Shown piece after piece: positions 39,298 to 47,962 of a DNA stretch of 50,791 nt (position 1 is the first letter of the stretch; each line of letters opens with the position of its first letter). The stretch comes from a virus. The notes beneath the pieces were generated by a model that did no database searches, was not told the DNA's origin, and worked only from the letters and a program-made list of their open reading frames with translations. Made by a program: the position numbers and the translations under genes. Location of the stretch: the IMG/VR virus record IMGVR_UViG_3300031576_000065, positions 1 through 50,791 of that record; one strand, given 5' to 3'.

Positions 39298-40443
39298 CTA
39301 CTTTTTATTGCCGCCTTTTAAAATGGCGGGAGATTTACCCGCAGGAGCAAAGATAAGTTGTCCTTGCTTGTTAATCTTCCACTTTGTCCACTGTTTGTGT
39401 CCGTGACTTAGGCGAAGGATTTGTGCGAAGGCATTGCGCACCGCTGCCACAGCACGAGGATCGCTGGCAAGTCCCATCTGAGCAAGAGCAGTCATTGCAT
39501 TAGCAAGAGCAATCTTGGGACTTACCGCAAAGGTGTTCCTCGGACTCATTGCCCCACTGAAAGCTGCATTGCCAATATTGCTTCTAGTAGCTGGGTCATT
39601 CCAATCAACCCCACCCGGAGCCTCAATCAGTTTCCTTAGCTCAATTTGCGATTTCTTCAGAGCAAGTTTCTGGGCCTTGATATCTAGATTCCCCTGCTGA
39701 ATCTCCTGTCCACCCCTAACAAGGCCCTGCTGTGCCTGTGCTAACTCAAACTTTTGTAGTGCGGCAGCCTGTTTAAGAGCCTGCTGCCCTGTCTGATACT
39801 GAAGCATATCCTGCTTGCGACCCCAAGCCATATCCATCATGTCCATCAGGTTCTTCTGGTAGGCGGCACCCTTTTCCCGCTGAAGGTCGCCTAAGCCCCC
39901 CTGAAGCTCCTTTTGCTGGCTGTTGAAGCCCCCACTGGCCCTACGTCTATAGTCTAGCGACTGTGCCCCCAGAATAGGGGCCATACGGGCGTCAAACGCC
40001 TTGTCAGAGGCAGCAAGGCCGGAGAGCATGTCTATCCCTGCCTGACCGTAGGCGGCTCCCTCAGCGCCTCCTGCGCCTCCAAACAGCTGATTGATGCTCC
40101 CCTGCCCCTGTTGAGCCTGTTGGATGCCCTGATCCCAAGCAGCGGCAGCCTGTGATGCACCTGTGGCACGTTGGTCTTCAATCTGGGTAGCCCATCCTTG
40201 GAGGTCCTTAAGGGCTTCTTCCTCCTGTGCCTGACTTTGGGCAATCTGCCTCTGAAGTTCGGCGATGCCTGCGCCATAACCCAAATCTGTCATTGTTTGG
40301 GCCATTTTTTGTGGATTGAAACCAACTCCTTGCTTCTTTGGCTTCTTAGGGAGCAGCTTCTTATTCTTAGGATTTTTAAGAACAACTTTGCGGTGCAGAG
40401 GATTGCCAGAGGAGAGATACTTTCTGCCTGGAATTTTAATCAT
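39298..40443 (-). CDS. Internal virion protein, Gln/Ala-rich
   Basis: 381 residues. Basic N-terminus with PGRKYLSSGNPLHRK and Lys-Pro repeats, then long Gln/Ala-rich helices (LQRQIAQSQAQEEEALKDLQ near 80). Similar in style to T7 gp14/gp15-type ejection proteins; it precedes the 1231-residue protein. No enzymatic motif seen. Confidence 0.65.
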   Translation of the reverse strand: MIKIPGRKYLSSGNPLHRKVVLKNPKNKKLLPKKPKKQGVGFNPQKMAQTMTDLGYGAGIAELQRQIAQSQAQEEEALKDLQGWATQIEDQRATGASQAAAAWDQGIQQAQQGQGSINQLFGGAGGAEGAAYGQAGIDMLSGLAASDKAFDARMAPILGAQSLDYRRRASGGFNSQQKELQGGLGDLQREKGAAYQKNLMDMMDMAWGRKQDMLQYQTGQQALKQAAALQKFELAQAQQGLVRGGQEIQQGNLDIKAQKLALKKSQIELRKLIEAPGGVDWNDPATRSNIGNAAFSGAMSPRNTFAVSPKIALANAMTALAQMGLASDPRAVAAVRNAFAQILRLSHGHKQWTKWKINKQGQLIFAPAGKSPAILKGGNKK

Positions 40444-40454
40444 TATATCCCTCC

Positions 40455-41138
40455 TTAGAGTATTCGGGTACCTGCGCCAGGCCCGGTTTTGGAAGTTTTA
40501 CGCTTTTTCTTTGGTGGGAAATAACCACCCTTTGGTCTCTGTCCTAGCTTTGGCATATTTGGCAAGCCAGGCATTGTAAAATTAGGAGCAAACAAAATTG
40601 GATCAGGCAGATAGTCCGAATCCGATCCAGGAGGAGTCCAATCTCCCTGCCCATTGTCGGCAGCATTTTGTAGAGAAGCAAGCATTTCGGCATTCTTCTG
40701 CCGCTCAATATCGCCCATCTGAGACTGATAGCCAGATTCATAGTCCGCCAGAGCGTTCTTGAAACCAAGAGCACCGACCGCATGTCCATAACGTAGGGCC
40801 GATTCTCCCTGATTTCCCAGCCCAGACCCAAAGAACCCTCTCTGCTGTGCCTGCTCATTAGCAGAGCTTAGCTCTGAACCCTGTATTTGAAGCATCTGCT
40901 GGTATCCCCCATACTGTGCATTGGGGTCTACGGCATAATCTTTGTTCAGGCCGGCCTTGATCTGTGTTTGTTGACGCTGCGCCTGTAGCTGGGCCTTAGC
41001 ACGCTGATAAGCTGACTGTGCTTTTGCTTGGTTTTCTAGATATGTACCAGAACCGGGGATTAGGCGAACCTGACCTCCGCTGGTGTCATAATAGCTACTC
41101 ATTATTAACCAAGTTTCACCGGGTAAACGGACATCCAC
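40455..41138 (-). CDS. Internal virion or tail protein of 227 residues
   Basis: Gln/Ala-rich helices (KAQLQAQRQQTQIKAGLNKD near 67), then a Pro/Gly-rich C-terminal half ending KTGPGAGTRIL. The start may be ATG 41107 (SSYYDTSGGQVRL) rather than 41138, because the first ten residues overlap the upstream gene. Likely an ejection protein by context. Confidence 0.6.
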   Translation of the reverse strand: MDVRLPGETWLIMSSYYDTSGGQVRLIPGSGTYLENQAKAQSAYQRAKAQLQAQRQQTQIKAGLNKDYAVDPNAQYGGYQQMLQIQGSELSSANEQAQQRGFFGSGLGNQGESALRYGHAVGALGFKNALADYESGYQSQMGDIERQKNAEMLASLQNAADNGQGDWTPPGSDSDYLPDPILFAPNFTMPGLPNMPKLGQRPKGGYFPPKKKRKTSKTGPGAGTRIL

Positions 41139-41893
41139 CGTTTTGCAAAAGTAGCTGTGGTAGCAGTGGAGTTCCTATATTTGGCCGTCAAAGTCACCGC
41201 TGAAAGACCTGTTTTCACACGCTGGAACGTACCGTTCACCAGCGGTGGGTCTCCCGCCGTGCCCCAGGAAGCTTCGTAAGCATCGACGTCTACCGCACCT
41301 GTGCCGCCTATATCATAGGACATTCGGGCTGTGGTGGACGTAGTAGAAGGCTGCGACTTGGCCCCGATAGCGACCAGGTAATCGCCTGCGACTGGAAGTA
41401 CAATACTTGGCCCCGCAGTTGCAAGGGCCGTATAGGTTGCCGAAGATGTCGTTTCCGAAGTTGCCACTTCTGCAAAAGCAGGCCGTCCCCCAATAAACTC
41501 CCATTTGGCAAGTGTCGAATTATAACGCAACAGCCAAGAATAGGTCGGTGCCGTTGTTGAATCAACAAGAATCGTTTCCTGCCCATCAGTAGGGGCGCCT
41601 GGAAGTGTCGTCTGATAAGTTGGAGCACTAGATGAAGATGCAATAGTAACATCCACCTCGTTGTTACCGGCGTCATCTGATACTGTAAGTGTGATGTTGG
41701 AACCCTCAACCAAATTAAGACGCTGGCGCTCAAAGTCTGACCCACCGGAGTTTTTACGAACCTTAATATAATTAAGCAACCCATCAATCACATCCATGGC
41801 AGCGTTAAACCCTTTACCAGAGGGAGCATCCACGGCGGTATTAAACTTTGGAATGCCCTTTGGGGTAGGGGTGCCTGTTGCGTCCTGTGCCAT
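41105..41893 (-). CDS. Tail fibre or spike-like beta protein
   Basis: 262 residues. The central region is strand-rich (GSNITLTVSDDAGNNEVDVT) followed by TTLPGAPTDGQETILVDST and YSWLLRYNSTLAKWEFIGG, a block common in phage tail fibres and spike proteins. Thr/Ser-rich strands extend to the C-terminus. It is probably the receptor-binding or fibre component. The stop overlaps the next gene. Confidence 0.65.
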   Translation of the reverse strand: MAQDATGTPTPKGIPKFNTAVDAPSGKGFNAAMDVIDGLLNYIKVRKNSGGSDFERQRLNLVEGSNITLTVSDDAGNNEVDVTIASSSSAPTYQTTLPGAPTDGQETILVDSTTAPTYSWLLRYNSTLAKWEFIGGRPAFAEVATSETTSSATYTALATAGPSIVLPVAGDYLVAIGAKSQPSTTSTTARMSYDIGGTGAVDVDAYEASWGTAGDPPLVNGTFQRVKTGLSAVTLTAKYRNSTATTATFAKRWMSVYPVKLG

Positions 41894-42178
41894 TTATGCC
41901 GCCTTGTAGTAGGGTATCACGAAGGGCTGACCCGTGTAGTCCAGGACACGAATGTACCCTGTAGGGGTAGCCGGAAGTGCAGAGGCTGACCCTGCGGCCC
42001 CTACCGTCGTCTGAAACTGACCAAACTGAATTTGATCTGTAACCGCCAATTTTGCATTGACGGTCAACTCATCACAAACGAGGGCAGGAATTCGCGAGGG
42101 CGGGCTTTCTTCTAGTGCGTTCTGCAGAAAGCGAACCAAACGCTCAACAGTCCACTCACCAATGGTTTCTTCTGGCAT
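41894..42178 (-). CDS. Small protein between tail genes
   Basis: 94 residues: an N-terminal helix (WTVERLVRFLQNALEESPPS) and C-terminal strands (AGSASALPATPTGYIRVLDY). The ATG overlaps the end of the 881-residue gene's region by one base. It probably attaches the fibre to the tail; function not recognised. Confidence 0.6.
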   Translation of the reverse strand: MPEETIGEWTVERLVRFLQNALEESPPSRIPALVCDELTVNAKLAVTDQIQFGQFQTTVGAAGSASALPATPTGYIRVLDYTGQPFVIPYYKAA

Positions 42179-44824
42179 TTATATGCGCCCCAATCTTTGC
42201 CACTTGAAAGCAATTTGGAAAGGTCCTAGATGTGCCTTGGTTACCGCAGGACTGTTTTGCCACAAACGGAAACTGAGCATCTGGGAACGCTTAAGGAACT
42301 TGATCCTTTTAGGCTTAAAATTAGCCAACACAAGCGTTTCCCAGGTTGGGAATAGGAGAGCTAGGTTGTCCCATGTACCGGCAAGCACAACCAACTGATC
42401 CCATGTGTACACCGTGGTAGGATACGCAGCCGTAGCCGTGCGTCCAATGGCCTGCAAACCGGGAACTGTATCAATTTTGAGAGAGTCACCCTGAGAGATA
42501 TATGTTAGAGAAAGCTGCTTAAACAGTTTCTTGTGCATAGAGTCGCCCTCGGTGAACTTCTTACTCTCCACGTAGAAATCAGGCCCGCAAGACAGAACTT
42601 GGGCAAACGCAACTAGAGGTCCGGTGTCGTTAGAAGGAGCGCCGAAGGGGTTTGCGAGTCCGTTTGCATAGGCGTCTGTGTTGAATTGGATAGCGTTAGC
42701 AGTAGTTCGCTTATAGAAGTTAATCCTAGCACTGGTCTCGACCTGCGACCCGATCCAATAAGAACCAGGGGCAAGCTCAACCGGAGTGGCGAACCCATAG
42801 CTTCTGAAAGCGGGGCCGTCTGCTTGGTTAAGGGCAACCACAGCGGTGGTACCCAAAAGTGCAGTAGGAACCCCTGCAACATCGGAATATATACCCGCTC
42901 TGACGTTGCACCCAGCTGAACCTCCACCCTGTCCCACGCTATAAACTGAGACCGACTGAATAGCAGCCCTCGTTGGGATAGTAATCTTGGAGAAGTATTT
43001 GGTATCGGCCTCACCGGCAAAAGTGGTTGCTGTTCCAAGTGAAGTCTCCCCATATCTATATGTGCCTGCGCTAGCGCCCAGATCACAGAGAATTGAATCA
43101 TTATCGTCAACATCGAATAAATCAAAACCTTGACCGATAATTGCCTTGGTGTTGTCATTCACAATGTAGAGATTCTGTTTTCCGGTATCCGCCGGAGTTT
43201 CTATGTATCCTCTGAAGGATAGGTTGGTGAATACAGAAAAAGCACGGGTCTCAAGGTTAATGACATATGTTAGCGCCGTAGGCGTATAGGAAATTGATCC
43301 CTTTTGCACGCCCACACTTGGGGCTAGATTCTCAATATGGAGCATATAGTGGCCTCGGACGACCATACCCCACATACGAAAAGTATTTGGGTCCATGTTA
43401 CGAACCGCGTTCTTATAGTAATCCCCTAATTTTTCCGCAGAAAGGTTGGAAACACTAATACCATCATAAAAGTAGATTCCATCGACTCCAGCCCAGATGA
43501 CACCGCCACCATATGGTTGTGCGGACATACCAGACAAGGTACCATCATCCTGGATCTTTTTGATCGAGAACGTCGTGGAAGTTGATCCGGTGATTGCATA
43601 GGTTTCATTCTCCTTAATGATGAGCAGCCCATTATAGGCCGGTACAAGAGCCTTAATAGGAGTATCCGTCCCCACGGACGAAGATACGTCAAAGAAATCC
43701 CCGTCGAAGGAACTGAGGTCGATACCCTCGGGATCACTAATATCGGAAAACCATACACGCGATGTACGCGTGAGGGCGCGACCATTATTAGCATACCATT
43801 GCCGACCGGCATAGAAAGCAGTTAGAAACCCGACCTTGTTGTCGGAACCCATGGTGCTAAGAACCCAATCCCCGTCACCCCTCAGAGCTACAAATTTTTC
43901 GTTGTTAAGGGCGATCGCGGCATTGGCGACAAGGGTTACGCTGATTTCATTGTTAATAGTAATTACCTTCCCAACCCAGGCCATATCCGCGGCACGATAG
44001 ATATTCCATGTACCCGTGTTCATCGCCTGCGAGATAAACTTGGTATTCGCACCAGTTACAGTAGTGGAGGTGGTGGTAGAAGTAATGCGTCCTTTCACAA
44101 TCCTATACTGAAATCCGCGCACACTGGTAGCTGTGTAGGTTTGACCTGTACTTGTGTAATTTGCCACGTCCAAAAGGGTCAGTGAAGTGTTTGAATCAAC
44201 CGACTTGACGACCCCTATCAATGTATTGGTAAAGTTACCGCGTGAAGCATCTACAGTGTTAGCAAAGATATACATACCAGATGCAATATTGGTAGTCCAG
44301 GTGGTTCCGGATCCGGTGACAGTTCTAGACCCTAGGGTGAAAGAAATAGTCCCTGTTGTATAATCCACCATATTTCCACCACGCCAGAATGCCAGGGTCT
44401 GAGTTGGAGCAGCCGAGTTGTACTGAGAAGAGGTGCCAATTATTGCCCCTCCGAGCAGGGCGGGTTTGGTATCAACTGCAAAGTAAGGGACCTGCGGAAG
44501 GAATCCATTCCATGTAAATGCTGTAGCTGTTGAAAAGTCGTTGCTAAGCATTTGAAACTGACCTGTAGCACTATCACCCACAAGAACACCAATTCTGTAG
44601 TTTCCTGCGGGCGTAATAGTGCCTACAATTCCACAACCCTTCTTAGCGAAGGTGGGAAAACCTGCGGCTGCGCGAACTGGCCCTCTACGCCGCACGAGAC
44701 CGGGATAGTCAAGCAGGGCGTCCTGTAGATACCGAGCCTCGGTATCCTCAAGCGTATGGGCCGGCTGCGCTAGGTTCATTCCACTTGGGAGACCATCAAA
44801 CGTCTGCGCTTGCAGAATAGCCAT
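42179..44824 (-). CDS. Tail tubular protein B-like (gp12-like)
   Basis: 881 residues from ATG 44824, behind AGGAGG. The N-terminus (DGLPSGMNLAQPAHTLEDTE, then LVRRRGPV) is the pattern seen in T7 gp12-type tail nozzle proteins. The body is almost all beta: WFSDISDPEGIDLSSFDG, repeated Thr/Ser/Gly strands, and a central aromatic region. Length is near that of T7 gp12 (794). It follows the gp11-like adaptor, so it should form the short tail nozzle. Confidence 0.8.
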   Translation of the reverse strand: MAILQAQTFDGLPSGMNLAQPAHTLEDTEARYLQDALLDYPGLVRRRGPVRAAAGFPTFAKKGCGIVGTITPAGNYRIGVLVGDSATGQFQMLSNDFSTATAFTWNGFLPQVPYFAVDTKPALLGGAIIGTSSQYNSAAPTQTLAFWRGGNMVDYTTGTISFTLGSRTVTGSGTTWTTNIASGMYIFANTVDASRGNFTNTLIGVVKSVDSNTSLTLLDVANYTSTGQTYTATSVRGFQYRIVKGRITSTTTSTTVTGANTKFISQAMNTGTWNIYRAADMAWVGKVITINNEISVTLVANAAIALNNEKFVALRGDGDWVLSTMGSDNKVGFLTAFYAGRQWYANNGRALTRTSRVWFSDISDPEGIDLSSFDGDFFDVSSSVGTDTPIKALVPAYNGLLIIKENETYAITGSTSTTFSIKKIQDDGTLSGMSAQPYGGGVIWAGVDGIYFYDGISVSNLSAEKLGDYYKNAVRNMDPNTFRMWGMVVRGHYMLHIENLAPSVGVQKGSISYTPTALTYVINLETRAFSVFTNLSFRGYIETPADTGKQNLYIVNDNTKAIIGQGFDLFDVDDNDSILCDLGASAGTYRYGETSLGTATTFAGEADTKYFSKITIPTRAAIQSVSVYSVGQGGGSAGCNVRAGIYSDVAGVPTALLGTTAVVALNQADGPAFRSYGFATPVELAPGSYWIGSQVETSARINFYKRTTANAIQFNTDAYANGLANPFGAPSNDTGPLVAFAQVLSCGPDFYVESKKFTEGDSMHKKLFKQLSLTYISQGDSLKIDTVPGLQAIGRTATAAYPTTVYTWDQLVVLAGTWDNLALLFPTWETLVLANFKPKRIKFLKRSQMLSFRLWQNSPAVTKAHLGPFQIAFKWQRLGRI

Positions 44825-44832
44825 TAAGCCTC

Positions 44833-45474
44833 CTAATAGTCGTAAAGATCGTCCTCATCAACAACGAAGATTTGGTCAGACCGCTGATACTGCCTACGGA
44901 ATAGGTCTTCGTGCATTTGCTGAATCTTGTTCTCATAATCAGTTTGGAACATGTTCCCATTTTCAGGGTCATCCTCCATCTTGTACAGTCGCCATAGAGC
45001 ACCAAGAACAATTACCTGATGGTGTCTTGTGGGAAGAAGAATACTTGCCTGAAGTGAGTTTTCTGTAAGCTCAGGTTGTGTTGCAATATAATCCAACTGG
45101 AACCGACCTGCCGAGGACGGAGGCACCGGATAGAGCCTGATCTGGCCTGCTATAAAATAATAACTAGCGGGGTCAGAAACCTGGGTAATTTGGTTTCCAT
45201 AACGGTCCCGAATTGTAGACAACCGCTCAGGCCAGATGGTCACCCCATTGGTGTTATCATAGATCCAAAGAGTGGTCTTGAAGTCAGTTGGCATATTTGT
45301 CGGAGTCGGAGAAGCCCCGTCAAAGTTGAGGGCGAGCGTCTTCTCTAGAAAAGGCCATGGTTCACGAGATTCAATATCCCAAACGGCATCGTTAATCTTT
45401 GCCATTTTACGTTCGGTACTGGTATCTTCAAACCCGTGGTCCACCAATTCCGATAGAATCTCTGAAACGTCCAT
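44833..45474 (-). CDS. Head-tail adaptor / tail tubular protein A-like (gp11-like)
   Basis: 213 residues. N-terminal helices (SEILSELVDHGFEDTSTERK) with an INDAVWDIESREPWPF segment, then strands (ADFKTTLWIYDNTNG-type region; DYIATQPELTENS), then a C-terminal helix with RQYQRSDQIFVVDEDDLYDY. This order matches T7 gp11-type adaptors that join portal and nozzle. Length is right (T7 gp11 has 196). Confidence 0.8.
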   Translation of the reverse strand: MDVSEILSELVDHGFEDTSTERKMAKINDAVWDIESREPWPFLEKTLALNFDGASPTPTNMPTDFKTTLWIYDNTNGVTIWPERLSTIRDRYGNQITQVSDPASYYFIAGQIRLYPVPPSSAGRFQLDYIATQPELTENSLQASILLPTRHHQVIVLGALWRLYKMEDDPENGNMFQTDYENKIQQMHEDLFRRQYQRSDQIFVVDEDDLYDY

Positions 45475-45866
45475 TAGTAAGCTCTTGCACCCGGTCCTTG
45501 CAGTCCGTAATTTCCAAGAAGCTGCCTAAGGATTAGGGGGTTAATCATAGGCTGTGCCCCAGGAGCACCGGGAGAGGATACAGGCCCATAACCAAAACTT
45601 CCCCCATCACGGAGCAGATCAAACTGAGGAGCTTCAATTGCCCCCGCACCATACTCCTGGTTGCCTCCATACTGTCCCAACATTTGCGGAAGAGCGGATG
45701 TCCGCTGACCCTGCCCGCCTGCGCTGCCAAAAGCAAGTCCGCGACCAAATCCGGAACCACTAGGACGGCCTACCCTAAACCCGCCTCCACTACGCCCACC
45801 ACGTCCAGACAACTTGGCAATAAGTTGCCGCTTGCGCTGCTCGAACGGATCACCTGGTATAAGCAT
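45474..45866 (-). CDS. Gly-rich virion protein of 130 residues
   Basis: A basic, Gly/Arg-rich first half (SGRGGRSGGGFRVGRPSG near 20-37) and a Pro/Gly/Gln-rich second half. The C-terminus NPLILRQLL...QGPGARAY is shared with the last late-arm protein at 31224. No fold recognised. Confidence 0.6.
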   Translation of the reverse strand: MLIPGDPFEQRKRQLIAKLSGRGGRSGGGFRVGRPSGSGFGRGLAFGSAGGQGQRTSALPQMLGQYGGNQEYGAGAIEAPQFDLLRDGGSFGYGPVSSPGAPGAQPMINPLILRQLLGNYGLQGPGARAY

Positions 45867-45869
45867 TAT

Positions 45870-46304
45870 TTATCTCCCATCACCTGGCATATAGACTTTA
45901 ACGGGGGCCTTGTCCGACCCCATTTTTCTAAAACCCCACTCCATAGACTCAGCCAGCTGGCCGTCAACATCTGAGTGGTCCTTGTTCATCAGCAAATCGT
46001 TCTGCCGATTCCATTCATCAATGATTTCGTGTCCACGTCTCACAGCATCCGACTGGTATAGCCGTTTCTTGATTTCCTCCGGTGCGGGGATTCTATTTGG
46101 GGGTACAAATCCTAGGATAGGCAGGTCGCCAAACTTACTGGCGTCGTTGCTCCCGACCTTGAGATAGACACAATACTGCTGGGTCTTCTCATTGAAGCCA
46201 AAATCTAGGTTTGGATCGTACTCCCCTGCCGCCTTGCGGGCGGCAATAAGTTCCCTCGCCTGATATCCGAAAGGTGTCCAAATCTGTGCTAATTCGCGTT
46301 CCAT
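45870..46304 (-). CDS. Protein downstream of capsid, 144 residues
   Basis: The ATG at 46304 is preferred because TTGGAG lies five bases before it; the ATG at 46322 lacks a site. Mixed alpha/beta, charged and soluble, with NEKTQQYCVYLKVGSND near the middle and a helical C-terminus. Late genes and position after the capsid suggest a head-completion or decoration role. A CTCCAAT/ATTGGAG hairpin (46309-46327) overlaps the region before the start and could regulate it. Confidence 0.6.
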   Translation of the reverse strand: MERELAQIWTPFGYQARELIAARKAAGEYDPNLDFGFNEKTQQYCVYLKVGSNDASKFGDLPILGFVPPNRIPAPEEIKKRLYQSDAVRRGHEIIDEWNRQNDLLMNKDHSDVDGQLAESMEWGFRKMGSDKAPVKVYMPGDGR

Positions 46305-46308
46305 ATGT

Positions 46309-46327
46309 CTCCAATTGGACATTGGAG
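46309..46327 (-). promoter_or_regulatory. Hairpin at the start of the post-capsid gene
   Basis: CTCCAAT and ATTGGAG flank a 5-base loop. The stem holds the GGAG that serves as the ribosome site for ATG 46304, so folding would lower translation. Confidence 0.4.
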
Positions 46328-46428
46328 AAGGAGGGGGTACGTCTCCCTTGCCCCCACTTCACTAAAGGTGCGTGCATCTAAGAACAATTATACACTATCC
46401 TTCTCCAAATTATCCTAAGGATTATATA
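46328..46428 (-). promoter_or_regulatory. Intergenic region with TATAAT boxes
   Basis: About 100 bases after the capsid stop. TATAAT occurs twice on the minus strand (around 46420 and 46388) without a good -35 box. A weak late promoter for the downstream tail genes is possible. Confidence 0.3.
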
Positions 46429-46526
46429 CTAAATCCCAGAAGGATCATCCGTCAGTCCATACAGGACCAGCTGCGTGTTCCTCCGCTGAGCGCCGAGGTT
46501 GCAATACTTCGCAAGCACGGCCTCCC
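46429..46526 (-). CDS. Major capsid protein, exon 3
   Basis: 98 nt, completing the Trp codon and adding EAVLAKYCNLGAQRRNTQL, then VLYGLTDDPSGI and TAG. It is too short to be seen as a gene on its own and has no start. Total spliced length 398+749+98 = 1245 nt, an exact multiple of three. The C-terminal strand closes the P-domain of the shell protein. Confidence 0.85.
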
Positions 46527-47174
46527 CTAATGTTTTTCAACATGGACTATATCTTTCTCAAGGGCGCTTGTGGCCTCATCGCTTTCGCTGAGCCTAGTCT
46601 CTAGAGCTTCAAAACGCTGTTGCATAAGTTCAACATCTTTTTCAACATCGCTTCGCTTGCTACGGTATTCCCGCGTTGGTATTTCCAACCACGTATCCAC
46701 CGTTTTCACCCTTTTATTATTTCCTTTGGTGTTACACTGAGCCAATTTCTCTGCTAAATTCTGGTATCTAGATACATATTTATCAGAATTTTTAGAGTTT
46801 TTAGGCTGCCCGGTCTTGGCCTTCATAATCATATTACGCCCATAATGGGCCTGTATTGAAAGCGCAATTTTTACTTGGTCATGCTTTAGGACAATGTAAG
46901 GTTTCATTTCTTCCAAAAAACGCTGAGCGTTTGTCCCCAATAACTCAAATTGCCATTGGGGAGCCCAATGTTCTTTCTGGCTTTTTCTATAGTATAATTT
47001 CCCTTCTGGAAATTCCGCAAGAAATAAACCAATTGGGAGAGGATCAGTTGAAGCAACCGCCACATGCAAACACGGATTGCTTTGTCCAGATTTTGAAACC
47101 TTAATCCAACCTTCTCCATCAAAGAATCCGGCTAGATACGCTCTCATAGAGCGTCTTTTATTATTCATCGCCAT
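46527..47174 (-). CDS. LAGLIDADG homing endonuclease in intron 2
   Basis: 215 residues from ATG 47174 after AGAGAGG (an in-frame ATG follows at residue 3). One motif RAYLAGFFDGEGWIKV near residues 11-26, then DPLPIGLFLAEFPEGKLY and AQRFLEEMKPYIVLKHDQVK, matching the intron 1 enzyme. The TAG stop ends on the final G of the intron, so the ORF fills the intron to its 3' splice site. It probably cuts the unoccupied exon 2-exon 3 junction. Confidence 0.88.
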   Translation of the reverse strand: MAMNNKRRSMRAYLAGFFDGEGWIKVSKSGQSNPCLHVAVASTDPLPIGLFLAEFPEGKLYYRKSQKEHWAPQWQFELLGTNAQRFLEEMKPYIVLKHDQVKIALSIQAHYGRNMIMKAKTGQPKNSKNSDKYVSRYQNLAEKLAQCNTKGNNKRVKTVDTWLEIPTREYRSKRSDVEKDVELMQQRFEALETRLSESDEATSALEKDIVHVEKH

Positions 47175-47213
47175 CTATCGTGGCCTCTCTAGAAATATGT
47201 GCTCAGGAAACCT
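46527..47213 (-). ncRNA. Group I intron 2 in the capsid gene
   Basis: 687 nt. P1: GCUUAGG pairs with CCUGAGC across UUU, with the U-G wobble at the 5' splice site (U at 47214). AAGAUAUAGUCC at 46555-46544 pairs through UAGUC with GACUA near 46599-46595, and a GCGAAAGC loop lies between. The last base is G 46527. Removing it makes T plus GG (Trp), giving GFDAWEAVLAKY. The core is nearly the same as in intron 1, so the two are sibling introns. Confidence 0.9.
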
Positions 47214-47962
47214 AAGCGTCAAACCCAACAACCCACTTGAGAATGTTACCATCCTCGTCAAGCCAGTTCCAGTCGCCGGTATCGAACATCTTCAGATGCT
47301 TCTCGTCGAGGAAGAAGACCTTCCCAAACGGAGCCTGACGATCCGCGATAAACGGCTGACCGAAGTAGTCGAGTGCCTTAAACCCTCCCTTGAGGGTCAT
47401 CGGCTCAACATACCTGACCTGGGGCTGCAGGAGGTTGAATAGCGCACGCTGAATGCCCGGACTGGAAATCATACCAGAGGTATCTCCGCCGGCAACCGTC
47501 ACCGTGTTGACACTCTGGGTCATAAGATCCAGTGTAAGAGCACCCGCAGCGTTAATGCGGTTCACGTCCCACCAACCATTACCCACCGCCGACGCGTCAA
47601 TACCACCAAAGGTATTGGCGGCCGTAGGTATCACCTGTGACAAACCAGCGATCTCATAAGAGACCGAGGAAGCCGCAGCGTTACCCTGGCGAAAGATAAA
47701 GTCAGTACCGGAAGTCATCGTCACAACAGCACCATCAATGGTGATCTGCGCTAGTGAGACGCTGACATCGGTAACCCCACGGTCTGCAAACCGTGTGGTC
47801 GGAGCAGCAAGGGTACCGCCGTCAATCTGCATTCCAATATACACCTCACCCTTACGAAGCGGCTCGGCTGTATTGGTAGAACCGCCCGAGATGGGGCGGA
47901 TATCGATGACGTTGGCAGCGGCAGCGGAACCGGAAGAAATCCGGGCCGTACCGTCCCCGTAT
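47214..47962 (-). CDS. Major capsid protein, exon 2
   Basis: 749 nt. Continues with LYGDGTARISSGSAA, MQIDGGTLAAPTTRFADRGV and QTITIDG-type strands, then YFGQPFIADRQAPFGKVFFL and DWNWLDEDGNILKWVVGFDA, which is the A-domain and P-loop part of an HK97-type shell protein. The exon ends at T 47214 inside a Trp codon; the next bases in the unspliced RNA form TAG. An apparent ORF starting at 47844 is only an internal Met. Confidence 0.88.

Noticed and set aside
47212-47844. A separate 210-residue gene in the capsid region
   Set aside because: It is an internal Met in exon 2 of the capsid gene; the frame extends upstream to the 3' splice site and carries capsid sequence before this Met.
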